A stretch of 64,000 bases of DNA from Mesorhizobium loti R88b (GCF_013170845.1 NZ_CP033367.1:4031001-4095000); one strand, 5' to 3'. Shown: positions 33,600 through 43,354, counted from the stretch's first letter. The notes: a model not told the origin generated them from the sequence alone. Numbers and translations are program-made.

Positions 33600-34225
33600 G
33601 GTGTCGCGTCCCCGGCGCCAATGAGGCCTACACCAATCATGGCGTCACGAGTCACGAGCCGAGCCAATTCAGTTTCGCCCATCGTCTCGAAACCGGGCGG
33701 TGGTTGGGGTATGACAAGGTAGCGCAATTCCGCGGTCGAATCCCAAACGCGTATCTGCGTCTCCTGGCTCAGACTTACCCCGAACTCAGCCAGCACGCTG
33801 CGGGGATCCTGCACGACGCGCGAGCGGTATGCCGGCGACTTGTACCAAACCGGCGGCAGGCCAAGCACCGCCCAAGGATAGCAAGAACAAAGCGTACAGA
33901 CGACAACGTTGTGAACATCCGCGCTATTGAACACTGCCCGCATACGCGTGCCGCGGCGTTCGCCAAAGCCCAGACTGGCAATGGCTGCAGTTGCATCCGT
34001 CTTCAGCCAGGCTGCAAACGCTGTTTCCGACCATGCTCGGGCAACCACGGCGGCGCCGTTTCTTGGCCCCACCTTCGTCTCATAAGTCTCCACAATGCGG
34101 TCGATAGCTGCGCTATCGACGAGGCCTTTAGCAGTGAGAAGGGTTTCCAATGCTCGAACCCTCGCCTCCATGTCGCTGAAGCGATTGTCATGGTCATGTT
34201 GATGGTTGTGCTCATCGTCGTGCAC
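33596..34225 (-). CDS. nthA: Nitrile hydratase subunit alpha (cobalt-type)
   Basis: 209 residues from GTG, with AGGGGG upstream. The metal claw [10 protein letters not shown] (Cys110, Cys113, Cys115) has threonine in the second position, the mark of cobalt enzymes; iron enzymes have serine. The N terminus is His-rich ([14 protein letters not shown]) and may help capture cobalt. No gene for the usual activator/self-subunit-swapping chaperone (NhlE/P14K-type) is seen beside it. Gene order is monooxygenase, flavin reductase, alpha, beta. Confidence 0.92.
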   Translation of the reverse strand: MHDDEHNHQHDHDNRFSDMEARVRALETLLTAKGLVDSAAIDRIVETYETKVGPRNGAAVVARAWSETAFAAWLKTDATAAIASLGFGERRGTRMRAVFNSADVHNVVVCTLCSCYPWAVLGLPPVWYKSPAYRSRVVQDPRSVLAEFGVSLSQETQIRVWDSTAELRYLVIPQPPPGFETMGETELARLVTRDAMIGVGLIGAGDATP

Positions 34226-34266
34226 GTGCGCTTCCCCCTGATGCGGCTTGAACCGTGCTCTTGCTG

Positions 34267-34875
34267 TCAGTTCTGAGCAGCCAACGCCTGTTTTGTATGT
34301 TCCACGGACAAAGCCGCGCGCGAGTATTTCACGCCCGGCCTATCCAGATCTTCAGTCAAGGAATGCATGAAATGGTCCCACGCCCGGCGGAGGTCGACGA
34401 GGTTCGGATCCTTAAGATTTATGCCACCGATATCCGCAGACAACAGAGTATCGAGCACGAAGTGCGACTGCACGATATGCCTTGCCTTCATCGATTGCAG
34501 CACGGGGCGAAGCGCATAATCCAACGCGAGCATGTGGGCGAGGCTGCCGCCTGTTCCGAGAGGAAGGACCACTTTCCCGGCGAGCGCGTATTGTGGCAGG
34601 ATGTCGAGCGCTGCCTTCAGCAGTCCGCTGAACGATGCCTTGTAGATAGGGGTGGCGACGATAATTCCGTGGGCGTCCTTCACCTTGGCGGCAAATTCGA
34701 CGAGCGAAGGATGGGAAAAATCCGCCGATAACAGCGCCCGCGGGTCAAGCTCGCCTATCCTCAGATGCTCTGTCTCTATTTCATTGAGACGGATCTCATT
34801 TGCGATCGCGTCAGCGAGTGCCGCAGTCCTTGACGTCTTGGAAGGGCTTCCTGAGACGATCAGAACTTTTGCCAT
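34267..34875 (-). CDS. NADPH-dependent FMN reductase (SsuE/MsuE-type)
   Basis: 202 residues. [20 protein letters not shown] (flavodoxin-like FMN loop), [20 protein letters not shown] and [20 protein letters not shown] match SsuE-type reductases, which supply reduced FMN to two-component monooxygenases. Placed 53 bases after the NtaA-type monooxygenase gene, its evident partner, and 41 bases before nthA. Confidence 0.88.
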   Translation of the reverse strand: MAKVLIVSGSPSKTSRTAALADAIANEIRLNEIETEHLRIGELDPRALLSADFSHPSLVEFAAKVKDAHGIIVATPIYKASFSGLLKAALDILPQYALAGKVVLPLGTGGSLAHMLALDYALRPVLQSMKARHIVQSHFVLDTLLSADIGGINLKDPNLVDLRRAWDHFMHSLTEDLDRPGVKYSRAALSVEHTKQALAAQN

Positions 34876-34928
34876 GGGGGTCGATCCTTCTTCACCCGTT
34901 CATGTCGTTGCGATGGTGCCCAGTTCGA

Positions 34929-36284
34929 TCAGGTCTTCGCGGCGAACCGGTTGGGAGGACGAGGAAGGCCTAGCCGGTCGCGCAGCATGCCCGGCCCGTA
35001 TTCGGTCCGAACAAGTCCTCGGCGTTGCAGCTTGGGGACCACTTCACGGATGAAATTTTCCCAGTCCTCGGGCAGCAACTGGAACATCAGGACGAAGCCG
35101 TCCGCCGCGCCGCTTTCGAACCAGCTTTCAAGCTGGTCGGCCACGTGCGACGCTGTCCCTGCTATCATGTGAACGGAACCGGTGGCGCTGACCTTGCGGG
35201 CCAATTGCCTGATCGAAAGGCCTTTGTTCGACTCGTCCTTGATAAGTCCGAGCCAGGTGTGCCAGCCGTTGAAGTTGGCCTCCTGGGGCAGATCCGGGAT
35301 GGGACCATCTACGGGATAGACAGAAAGGTCGACCCCCGCCCATGTCGACAGCAGGTCTACAGCGACTTCATCGACCATGAACGACTCAAGGTATGCCTGT
35401 TTCTCCTCGGCTTCGGCGGTCGACCCGGCCACGACCGGAACGATGCCCGGGAGAAGTCGGAACCCGCTGGGATCGCGCCCGAATTTGGCAAGCCTCGCCA
35501 TCATGTCGGCGCGGTATTCGATTGCCTGCGCTTGGTTCTTGAGGATCGCAAACTGGAGCTCCGCGTGCTTGGCAGCCAAGTCCCTGCCTGCTCCCGACGA
35601 TCCTGCCTGCACAATGACTGGATGGCCTTGCGGCGGCCTCGAGATGTTGAGCGGGCCTCTGATCTTAAAATATTCCCCTTGGTGATTTAACAAGTGTACC
35701 TTTTCGCTTCGCGCGAAGACGCCTGACTGTTTATCAATGGTGAGTGCATCGTCCTCCCAGCTGTCCCAGAGCGCCTTCGCGACGTCGAGGAACTCGGTCG
35801 CGCGCTGATACCGCAAACCGTGGTCGATGTTGGCGTCACGGCCAAAATTCATGGCCTCCTCCTCGAGCCCCGATGTGACGACGTTCCACGCCACGCGGCC
35901 TTTGCTGATATGATCGATCGACGCGAACATCCTGGCCGTATGAAACGGCTCAGTGTAGGACGTCGAGCCTGTCACCATGAAGCCGATGTCCTTGGTGACG
36001 GCAGACAATGCCGAAACCAGGGTAAGAGGTTCCAGGCGCGGGTTGGCGTAGTGGGGGATGCCGCTGCCGAGGCCGTTCCAGATACCCAAATGGTCCGCGA
36101 TGAACACCGCGTCGAGCTTCGCGGCTTCAGCCATGACGACAAGTCGCCGATAATAGTCGAAGTCCAGGAAGTCATCGGCAGGGGCGCGGGGATGCCGCCA
36201 TGACATTCGGTAGTCGCCGTGCGGATTGAAGAAGAACGGCAGTAGGATCATCTGTCCGCGGGGCATTGGCGCTGTCCAGTCCAT
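34929..36284 (-). CDS. FMN-dependent monooxygenase (NtaA/SnaA/DszA family)
   Basis: 451 residues. LLPFFFNPHGDYRMSWRHP, VMAEAAKLDAVFIADHLGIW, RVAWNVVTSGLEEEAMNFGR and PQGHPVIVQAGSSGAGRDLA are diagnostic of this branch of bacterial-luciferase-like enzymes that use free FMNH2 and oxygen. The family acts on chelators, organosulfur and other N- or S-compounds. With a nitrile hydratase downstream, the substrate may be an N-containing compound that yields a nitrile or amide; this is inference. It is divergent from a LysR gene 110 bases away. Confidence 0.88.
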   Translation of the reverse strand: MDWTAPMPRGQMILLPFFFNPHGDYRMSWRHPRAPADDFLDFDYYRRLVVMAEAAKLDAVFIADHLGIWNGLGSGIPHYANPRLEPLTLVSALSAVTKDIGFMVTGSTSYTEPFHTARMFASIDHISKGRVAWNVVTSGLEEEAMNFGRDANIDHGLRYQRATEFLDVAKALWDSWEDDALTIDKQSGVFARSEKVHLLNHQGEYFKIRGPLNISRPPQGHPVIVQAGSSGAGRDLAAKHAELQFAILKNQAQAIEYRADMMARLAKFGRDPSGFRLLPGIVPVVAGSTAEAEEKQAYLESFMVDEVAVDLLSTWAGVDLSVYPVDGPIPDLPQEANFNGWHTWLGLIKDESNKGLSIRQLARKVSATGSVHMIAGTASHVADQLESWFESGAADGFVLMFQLLPEDWENFIREVVPKLQRRGLVRTEYGPGMLRDRLGLPRPPNRFAAKT

Positions 36285-36394
36285 GGGTGCGCGAGGCGCC
36301 TTGTGGTGTTCACGCTATGCGCAAAATCGATCCTTTGAAAAAGATTTATAATGTACAATAGGAAAGCCAGACTTATCGATCGAGGTTCACCCGC

Positions 36395-37339
36395 GTGTCA
36401 GGAATATTCTCCTTGAAGGGCCTTGAAGCGTTCGAGACCGCCGCACGCCGCGGTAGTTTCGTGGCTGCTGCCGAAGAGCTTTCGATCTCAGCGGCCGCTG
36501 TCAGCCAGCTCATCCGTGGCCTGGAGGATCACGTCGGACGAAAACTGTTTCATCGGATCAAGCGCCGCGTGGAGCTGACTGAAGCGGGCATTGAGATCCA
36601 CCCAAGGCTGAGCCAAGCGTTCGATGAGCTGCGGCGCGTTTCCGATGAACTAGCGCAGAAGGACTCGGTCGCGGCGCTTGTTATATCGGTCGCTCCCTCC
36701 ACGGCCATGGGGTGGCTAGCCCCTAGACTTCCTCGATTCGTCGAGACACATGGCTGGGTGGACGTATCACTCCGAGGCGAGGAAGATCCGGTCGCTTTCG
36801 AGAAGGAAGGGATCGACATTCGATTGTCATATGGCTCGTCCCACTATCGCAGCCTCGAGACGGAGATTCTATTGACAGACGCGGTCTATCCGGTTTGCTC
36901 TCCCTCCTACATCTCGCGGCATGGAGCGATCGACAAAGGCGCGGACTTGCGGTCTCGTCGCCTGGTTCACACTGACTGGGGGCCTTCGAATGCTTCGTTC
37001 CCATCATGGCAGAGCTGGTTCGAGGCCTACCAGCTGACTCCTGGAGCCAAGAGCCGTCGCGGGATGACGGCGAATACGTCGATGGCCGCGCTCGATCTTG
37101 CACGCGGCGGGTTGGGAGTCGCGCTAGCTCAGGGACTCTACTGCGCGGACTTTATTGAGAGCGGCGAATTGCTGGTTGTCGGAAAACCTCTGACGTTGCC
37201 CAGTCCTTATTCCATTGTCATTCCGCCGCGCAGCCACGCCCGTGCGGCGATGGCCGCCTTCAAGACCTGGTTCGTTGCCGAAATCCGCGCATGTGTCCTG
37301 TCGGAAACTTTGCTTGCCGCCGCAGGGACGGCGTCGTGA
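36395..37339 (+). CDS. LysR-type regulator (GcvA-like)
   Basis: 314 residues from GTG. The N-terminal helix-turn-helix LKGLEAFETAARRGSFVAAA with ELSISAAAVSQLIRGLEDHV is a GcvA-type LysR head; the effector domain begins LVISVAPSTAMGWLAPRLPR. It is divergent from the monooxygenase/nitrile hydratase operon and is its likely activator. The AT-rich 110-base gap (TTTATAATGTACAATAGG) holds the operator and promoters. Confidence 0.88.
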   Translation: MSGIFSLKGLEAFETAARRGSFVAAAEELSISAAAVSQLIRGLEDHVGRKLFHRIKRRVELTEAGIEIHPRLSQAFDELRRVSDELAQKDSVAALVISVAPSTAMGWLAPRLPRFVETHGWVDVSLRGEEDPVAFEKEGIDIRLSYGSSHYRSLETEILLTDAVYPVCSPSYISRHGAIDKGADLRSRRLVHTDWGPSNASFPSWQSWFEAYQLTPGAKSRRGMTANTSMAALDLARGGLGVALAQGLYCADFIESGELLVVGKPLTLPSPYSIVIPPRSHARAAMAAFKTWFVAEIRACVLSETLLAAAGTAS

Positions 37340-37402
37340 TCTTGACTCTGGCTCAGTTGTACAAACTATCCCTGTACCCTGTTCGATAGGTTCGGTGAGC
37401 AT

Positions 37403-38323
37403 TTGGATCGACTGCAAGCTATGGAAATGCTGGTGTCTTCAGTTGAGCAAGGTAGCTTGTCGGCTGCTGCGAGAAAGTTGCGTATTCCTGTTGCCACACT
37501 CACTCGACACATCAACGACCTTGAGGCACTGGTTGGTACGAAGCTGCTTGTCCGATCGACGCGCAAGCTTGACCTCACAGATGCAGGCGCAGATTATTTA
37601 GCTGCTGCTAAGCAAATCTTGGAGCAGGTTGACGAACAACAGCGTCGTGCGGCGGGTGAATTCACGGCCCCCCGAGGCGAGCTTGTCATTACAGCTCCAG
37701 TGCAGGTTGCGCGCCTGCGTCTGCTGCCCGTTGTCGATCAATTTTTGGCGCAATATCCTGAGATAAGAATTCGGCTCCTGCAGTCCGACCGCAATGTCGA
37801 TCTCATCGATGCACACGTTGATGTTGCGATCCGTATCGGGCATCTGCGCGACAGCAGTTTAGTCGCAACGCGCGTTGGAAGTCTGCGGGCGGTGGTGGTC
37901 GCTAGTACGGAGCTACTGACGAAACGGGGCATGCCGGCTACTCCAGAAGACCTACGCGGTTATCCCTGCGTGGTCTTCGATAGCCCGAACCTTTCGACGT
38001 GGCATTTTCGCAATCCGGATACTGGGGAAATTTCGACGATCGCAGAAGTGCCACGACTGTTGGTGTCATCGCCGGATGCCGCTGTGGATGCCGCGATCGA
38101 CGGAATCGGCGCTACGCTCGTCCTTGAACACGATGTTGCCGCTGCGGTGAGCGCGGGAAAGCTGCGCCATATTCTGCAGGAGTTCGAGGTCGAACCAATC
38201 CCGGTTCATCTCTTACACCTCTCCCGAAAAGTAATGCCGATGAAGCTCCGCGCTTTCATCGACTTCGCCGTACCAAAGCTGCGGGAGAAGCTGGCCGAGT
38301 TTGGGCGTGTCCCATCTGTCTAG
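37403..38323 (+). CDS. LysR-type regulator
   Basis: 306 residues from TTG. MDRLQAMEMLVSSVEQGSLS and AARKLRIPVATLTRHINDLE give the helix-turn-helix; the sensor domain starts GELVITAPVQVARLRLLPVV. It follows the first LysR gene in the same direction after 63 bases that include GTTGTACAAAC and converges on the SDR gene, which it may regulate. No ligand can be guessed. Confidence 0.85.
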   Translation: MDRLQAMEMLVSSVEQGSLSAAARKLRIPVATLTRHINDLEALVGTKLLVRSTRKLDLTDAGADYLAAAKQILEQVDEQQRRAAGEFTAPRGELVITAPVQVARLRLLPVVDQFLAQYPEIRIRLLQSDRNVDLIDAHVDVAIRIGHLRDSSLVATRVGSLRAVVVASTELLTKRGMPATPEDLRGYPCVVFDSPNLSTWHFRNPDTGEISTIAEVPRLLVSSPDAAVDAAIDGIGATLVLEHDVAAAVSAGKLRHILQEFEVEPIPVHLLHLSRKVMPMKLRAFIDFAVPKLREKLAEFGRVPSV

Positions 38324-38478
38324 CAGGGCAACTGCAGCGCTTTCGGATCGCAGCGCCCAGTGCTTTGCAAGGCCTCGGTGTCAAAAAGAACGACCCGCCG
38401 CCTGCGATCAAGATCGAAGCGACAGGCCGGGTTGAACGTTAGTTCTTGTCGTCATCCGGCGTTTTGCGCCGAAGTTGG

Positions 38479-39225
38479 TTAGAACTGGGTCAGGCCGCCA
38501 TCCACCACCAGTTCTGTGCCGGTGGTGTATGAGGAGTCATCGCTGGCCAGAAAGAGCGCGGTCTTTGCGAGTTCTACCGCTTCGCCGAAACGCTTGAGGC
38601 CAATCCTCTGTGTGATGCCGGCAGCAACCTCTGACAGGGCGGCGTCAGGCAGTCCGATCTTTCCGTAGAATGGGGTTGCGATGGCTCCAGGGCTAAGCGC
38701 GTTCACACGGATGCCGCGCGGCGCCAATTCCGCACCCAGGGTACGGACAAGGGACCGGGTCGCCGCCTTGGTCGCGGCCAATATCGATAGGCCCGGATAG
38801 CCGATCGTGTTGAGGAACGAGGTAGTGACGATGATGCTTCCCCCCTTAGGGATGATCGCCGCTGTCTTCTGGATCGTGAAGAACGTGCCGGTGAAATTGA
38901 GCGCGAGGTTGTCGGCAAGATACGCCTCGGTCACCGCCTCAAGCGGCACGACGGTGGTGGCGCCGGCATTGGCGAAAACGACGTCGATATGACCGAACCT
39001 GGCCCGAGTATCCTCGACCGCCTGCTCGATCTCGGCCACATTGCGAAGATCGGCCCGTACCAGTAGTGCCTTTCCGTCCAATGCCTTGCCAGCCTCGGCC
39101 AAGTGTTCTTCGTTCGAGCCAACCAAGACTATGTTGGCGCCTTCAGCTTGGAATAGCTTTGCGGTCTCAAGGCCGATACCGGAAGAACCTCCGGTGATAA
39201 AGGCTACTTTGTTCTTCAACTTCAT
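38479..39225 (-). CDS. Short-chain dehydrogenase/reductase lacking the catalytic tyrosine
   Basis: 248 residues. NAD(P) loop ITGGSSGIGLETAKLF, NAGATT and the C-terminal PGAIATPFYG and ELVVDGGLTQF are normal for classical SDRs. At the active site, however, the YxxxK motif reads LAATK (context PGLSILAATKAATRSL; codon TTG): the lysine is kept and the tyrosine is leucine. Serine and asparagine upstream are present. The enzyme may be inactive, use another proton donor, or act as a binding protein. GAGAG lies before the ATG. Confidence 0.85.
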   Translation of the reverse strand: MKLKNKVAFITGGSSGIGLETAKLFQAEGANIVLVGSNEEHLAEAGKALDGKALLVRADLRNVAEIEQAVEDTRARFGHIDVVFANAGATTVVPLEAVTEAYLADNLALNFTGTFFTIQKTAAIIPKGGSIIVTTSFLNTIGYPGLSILAATKAATRSLVRTLGAELAPRGIRVNALSPGAIATPFYGKIGLPDAALSEVAAGITQRIGLKRFGEAVELAKTALFLASDDSSYTTGTELVVDGGLTQF

Positions 39226-39427
39226 TATAGTCTCTCTCCATTCGAATTGGACTGCGGAACATCAGATCAAGCCAAGGCTGACCACTGCCAAGAATGATCC
39301 ACCTCGCTTGAAATGAGAATGCAGTTCGCCAACTGGAAATGGAATGCGTAGAAATCGAGCAACATCTAACCGAAATATGGAGAGATTGGGGTCTTTCGCG
39401 AGTCTAACGGACCAGCGAAATTGACAT

Positions 39428-40079
39428 TCATTGCGCATGCTTGGAAAAGCATTCCGGCATTTTACCAATCATGTCTGGGATCAACTGGTTCCGCCGCTCA
39501 AGCCTTATCTGATGGCGCAGCAGGCCCAGTTCCGAGTTGCACGGAACAGCTTGAACCGCCGGCAGGCCATGCGCGATCGAACTGTTGACGGGCTGCGCGG
39601 CCTGCGACGTGCCAGATCATAGACCTCGCGGAACTCCTTGATGACGTTCTCATGCTGAACCCTGCGGAGGTTTCGCAAGACCAGATCCTTATCGAGGACG
39701 ATCGGGAGCCACCACCGGGCATAGCCGACGCGAAACGCCGAACGTGCTTGCGTGCCGCCTTGATGACCGTGAAGAACAGCTGTCGGCTGAGCTCGCGGCG
39801 GAATGTATCGTACAAGCCCTTTCGATTCTGGATGGCATTGATTTGCATGGACAGGCGATCGAAACGAGCAGCGGCTTGGCGATCTCGACGACTTGATACA
39901 ACAACAGTTGATCCAGCGAACCCGTACGGCCGACAAGCTCGACGCCATTGGCGGCGACAGCGCGGTTTACGAGGCAAACTTTGCCCGATGACTGTGAACT
40001 CGAACGGCAGCTTACCGACGAGCGCTTCCTGGAAGCAGGCCGTCCGGATACGGCCCAATCTCAGCCGTTGTCGGCGCAA
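39428..40079 (-). pseudogene. Multi-frameshift relic of an unrecognised gene
   Basis: Protein-like segments follow one another in different frames: ELVGRTGSLDQLLLYQVVE, then FDRLSMQINAIQNRKGLYDT with FRRELSRQLFFTVIKAARKH, then YARWWLPIVLDKDLVL and RRVQHENVIKEFREVYDLAR, then VPCNSELGLLRHQIRLERRN ending QLIPDMIGKMPECFSKHAQ. At least three shifts separate them. I could not name the family. Confidence 0.55.
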
Positions 40080-40118
40080 ACTGATTTGGACAGGCCCCGG
40101 ATCCAGCGTCCTGGACGG

Positions 40119-40532
40119 TCACGTTGGATAACGCGCGGGCTCTACGCCGACAACATTCCGCTCCTCGTCCGTGGTGAACGTTCCCTTCGTTTGATCCAAT
40201 ATTACAAGCACGTTGCCGAAAGGATCACAAAGACGGGCGCATCGCCCGATCGCGATGTCGAAGGCTGGTTCCACTGCCTTTCCGGCCGCTGCCAAAAATT
40301 CTCGAAATGCCGTGTCCACATCATCAACCAGAATATCGGTCTCTGGACCAACACGAAGATGAACTACTAGTTCTGCATCAGTTTCAGGCAACGCAAATCC
40401 GGCGGCTTCCGCGTCCCGCCAGATAAGCGCATGGCTGAGCCGATCCCGATAAAAGGATATCGCTTCCTTAAGATCGCTTACACGCAGCAGATAGTTGTCG
40501 AATTTTCGAAACAACGGTTTTTTGGCGGCCAC
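40119..40532 (-). CDS. VOC (glyoxalase-fold) family protein
   Basis: 137 residues from GTG. KFDNYLLRVSDLKEAISFYR, GFALPETDAELVVHLRVGPE, ILVDDVDTAFREFLAAAGKA and CDPFGNVLVILDQTKG show one glyoxalase/bleomycin-resistance unit with the usual DPFGN turn. VOC proteins dimerise to form metal-dependent enzymes or binding proteins; the substrate is unknown. Confidence 0.8.
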   Translation of the reverse strand: MAAKKPLFRKFDNYLLRVSDLKEAISFYRDRLSHALIWRDAEAAGFALPETDAELVVHLRVGPETDILVDDVDTAFREFLAAAGKAVEPAFDIAIGRCARLCDPFGNVLVILDQTKGTFTTDEERNVVGVEPARYPT

Positions 40533-40783
40533 ACTGCACAAGATTATACTTCCGTACGTGTTCCGCAACGACTCAATTGCTGTCCAGCTTGCAACAGCTT
40601 TTGTATCGCGCGAAGGGCAGCTTCCCGGCTGTTCGAGCGCAAATCTGTCCGTCAGCAAACGCTTTTCGGCAGCCACAAGCTGCCAAGCCGCTACCATATT
40701 TGCGCTTTAGACGGAGTGGGGACACCAGGATCAGCGATCGGAGTCATCGCTGCCTTCGAACCGGCCAGCCACGCGCGCCGCCG

Positions 40784-41824
40784 TCAATAGCCAGGCACCA
40801 GCCTGGTCTCACGCACAGGCAAAGCCATTGCGAAGTGGAAACCGTCGCGGTGGTAGTTCAATTCGAGCTTGGCATCGCACTGCACCGCCACAACCTTCTC
40901 AAGCAGCGTCGTGCCGAAACCGCGCCTTTTGGGCTGCTCTACCGCAGGACCGCCCTTTTCCAGCCAATTAAGATTGACGACCCTAGCGTCGCCTGAGCTG
41001 CCGACCGACCACCTAATTTCAAGGCGGCCTTGAGGTCGAGATAATGCACCATACTTCGATGAATTGGATGCAAGCTCATGGAACGCCATACCGACCGGTA
41101 TCGCAATGTCAGCGACTAGCGACACATCCGGTCCCTCGAGCAATACGCGGGACTTGTCGCTGGTATCGTAATGTCGCAGCTCCGATTCAAGCAGCTTATG
41201 TAAGGAAGCCATCTGCCAGTAGTCGTCGGTCAGCATCGAGTGCGTGTCAGCCAGAGAAACAATTCTGGCCGAGAAATCTCGCGTGAAGTCCTCCACGCTG
41301 CCACTCGACCTAGCGGTCGCACTCATCATTGCACGGACATTGGCCAACGTGTTTTTGACACGGTGATGGAGTTCTCGGATCAACAACTTCTGCCGATCGG
41401 CTATTTCCTGCCTCTGTTCAATATAGGACTTCACCTCAAGTTGGCGGGCACGGGCGCGCAGTGCGGAGCGCACAGAATTTGCCAGGCTGGAGGCCAGGAA
41501 CGGTCGCTCCAGGACAATAAGGTAGCCATCCAGAAACGACAGCCGCTTGTCGATTTCTGTTCCCCGCATGCTCAAGAGCACGATCGGGAAATCCGACCAC
41601 GTTGGTTGGTGCTCCAACCAGGATGCAAATTGATTTCGGTCGGAGCTGATCAGGGCCTCCTCGGCAACCACCAGACACTGGGCCTCGTCCAGATGCGAAA
41701 GGGTTTCATTCAGGCTTGGGCAGATGTGCGAGCGGATTTCATTCGTGGCGAGTATCGACGCCGCAATCTTTGCGTCACGTCCCACTGGCGCAAGTATGAG
41801 CACACCGCAGTCAGATGGCATCAC
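40784..41824 (-). CDS. HWE-type sensor histidine kinase with degenerate receiver
   Basis: 346 residues. The first 120 (GVLILAPVGRDAKIAASILA; CLVVAEEALISSDRNQF; PIVLLSMRG) form a receiver-like domain without the usual phosphoacceptor aspartate. A coiled linker leads to the dimerisation box ELHHRVKNTLANVRAMMSAT, whose first or second histidine is the phosphosite, then the ATP-binding domain (GMAFHELASNSSKYGALS; RRGFGTTLLEKVVAVQ). It has no membrane span. The GTG start overlaps the KaiC-like stop as GTGA, so kinase and KaiC-like ATPase are coupled and probably work together. Confidence 0.88.
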   Translation of the reverse strand: MMPSDCGVLILAPVGRDAKIAASILATNEIRSHICPSLNETLSHLDEAQCLVVAEEALISSDRNQFASWLEHQPTWSDFPIVLLSMRGTEIDKRLSFLDGYLIVLERPFLASSLANSVRSALRARARQLEVKSYIEQRQEIADRQKLLIRELHHRVKNTLANVRAMMSATARSSGSVEDFTRDFSARIVSLADTHSMLTDDYWQMASLHKLLESELRHYDTSDKSRVLLEGPDVSLVADIAIPVGMAFHELASNSSKYGALSRPQGRLEIRWSVGSSGDARVVNLNWLEKGGPAVEQPKRRGFGTTLLEKVVAVQCDAKLELNYHRDGFHFAMALPVRETRLVPGY

Positions 41825-43326
41825 GATGCCTTGTCGTTGAGGAGATCGCCCTGCTTGCCCTCATAGGTAGGCACACCAGTCAAAATCCCCCGGAACTCTT
41901 CCAACGGCTCCCCAACGGCGAGGCCCGCCGCACTGATCTTGAATTCGCGGATGGTATCCTCATGAGGGCCAACGCGCTTTTTGACGACCGATATAGCCCG
42001 TCTCAGCCGGCCGCCGCTTTCAAAGAACCGCAGCAGCATGACCGAATCGCAGAGGTAGGTCATGTCGACAGGAGAGGCCATTTGCCCGATCAGTCCATGA
42101 TTGGCCAAAAGCAGGATTGTCACAACACCCTTCTGGTTAAGGTAGGTGAGGATCTCGTGCATCTGCAACACGAGATGCTGCTCCTCCGACATTGCGTTGA
42201 GGTAACCAGTCAAACTATCGATCACCACAATTCTCGCATTCGATTGCTCGACAGCCGACTGGACGCGTGACGACAACTCGCCCGGCGACAATTCTGCAGG
42301 ATCAACCTGTTCCAGCAACAAGCTCCCATCGTTGGCAAACGGCTGCAGGTCCATGCCCAGCCCTGAGGCACGCGCCAGGAAGATGCGCTTGGTCTCATCG
42401 AACAACAGGACGAGCACGTGTTCACCGCGCTTCAGAGCGGCATAGCAATAAGTACAGGCAATGGTTGATTTCCCAACACCAGATGGGCCCATGAGCAGGG
42501 TGCTGGTGCCGCGTTCAAGGCCGCCGCCAACCAGCGTATCGACAGAACTGTCGCTGACGGCCACAGTCCCGTGCTCGGCCACGTCGTGTTCGGCGGCAAC
42601 TAGACGGGGAAAGACGCTAACCCCACCGGGGCGAATGACGAAATCGTGGAAGCCGCCGCGGATCTGGACACCGCGCATCTTGATCACACGAAGCCGTCGA
42701 CGTTCCCCTCCATAGATTGGCGAAAGCTGCTCCATGCGGATCACGCCGTGGCTGATCGAATGCAAGTTGAGATCATCATGCTCGGCAGTGAGGTCATCCA
42801 GTAGAAGCACAGTGACGTTGTTTAGGAGAAAGAAGCTCTTCAACGCCAAGACCTGCCGCCGGTAGCGCAACGATCCTTGTGACAGAAGGCGGATCTCCGA
42901 CAAGGAGTCGAACACGACCCGATCCGGTTTGATGCGCTCGATTTCGGCAAGCGCGGACTGCACCGTCTCACCCAATTCCAGATCGGAGGAGTGCACCAAG
43001 GTCTGAAGCTGCGACGGGTCGAGACTTAGCTCTGGCGGCACCAGTTCGAGTATTTCGATGCCCTCGAGTGAAAAGCCGTGCCGGTCAGCTACGGATCGCA
43101 GTTCTCGCTTACTTTCGGAGAGGGTTATATAAAGACATTTCTCGCCGGTCTCCGCGCCATGGATCAGGAACTGGAGACCGAGGGTTGTTTTGCCTGAACC
43201 CGGCCTGCCCTCGACGAGATGTGAACGGAATTTCGCATACCCGCCCCGCAGGACATAATCGAGGCCGCTAACGCCGGATGGTATAGGTGAAGCGTCATCC
43301 TGGTCCACGTTGCCTCGCTCATGCAT
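41821..43326 (-). CDS. KaiC-like tandem RecA-fold ATPase
   Basis: 501 residues with two RecA/KaiC domains: Walker A EGRPGSGKTTLGLQFLIHGA (about 39) and MGPSGVGKSTIACTYCYAAL (about 283), Walker B RVVFDSLSEIR and RIVVIDSLTGYL. The acidic catalytic positions are present as LSESKREL and LLFDETKR. The Ser-Thr phosphorylation pair of cyanobacterial KaiC was not found. Such KaiC-like proteins in proteobacteria are stress or light signalling ATPases rather than full clocks. No kaiB is nearby; the downstream partner is an HWE kinase. Confidence 0.87.
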   Translation of the reverse strand: MHERGNVDQDDASPIPSGVSGLDYVLRGGYAKFRSHLVEGRPGSGKTTLGLQFLIHGAETGEKCLYITLSESKRELRSVADRHGFSLEGIEILELVPPELSLDPSQLQTLVHSSDLELGETVQSALAEIERIKPDRVVFDSLSEIRLLSQGSLRYRRQVLALKSFFLLNNVTVLLLDDLTAEHDDLNLHSISHGVIRMEQLSPIYGGERRRLRVIKMRGVQIRGGFHDFVIRPGGVSVFPRLVAAEHDVAEHGTVAVSDSSVDTLVGGGLERGTSTLLMGPSGVGKSTIACTYCYAALKRGEHVLVLLFDETKRIFLARASGLGMDLQPFANDGSLLLEQVDPAELSPGELSSRVQSAVEQSNARIVVIDSLTGYLNAMSEEQHLVLQMHEILTYLNQKGVVTILLLANHGLIGQMASPVDMTYLCDSVMLLRFFESGGRLRRAISVVKKRVGPHEDTIREFKISAAGLAVGEPLEEFRGILTGVPTYEGKQGDLLNDKAS

Positions 43327-43354
43327 TTCGTGAACAGCCTAACGGATGGCGATT

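Noticed and set aside
41240..41866. Plus-strand open frame opposite the HWE kinase
   Set aside because: Its residues are not recognisable, while the minus strand has conserved kinase boxes and a coupled start.
41821..43326. Annotating the ATPase as a circadian clock KaiC
   Set aside because: There is no kaiA or kaiB nearby and the paired Ser/Thr phosphorylation sites were not found; KaiC-like is as far as the sequence allows.
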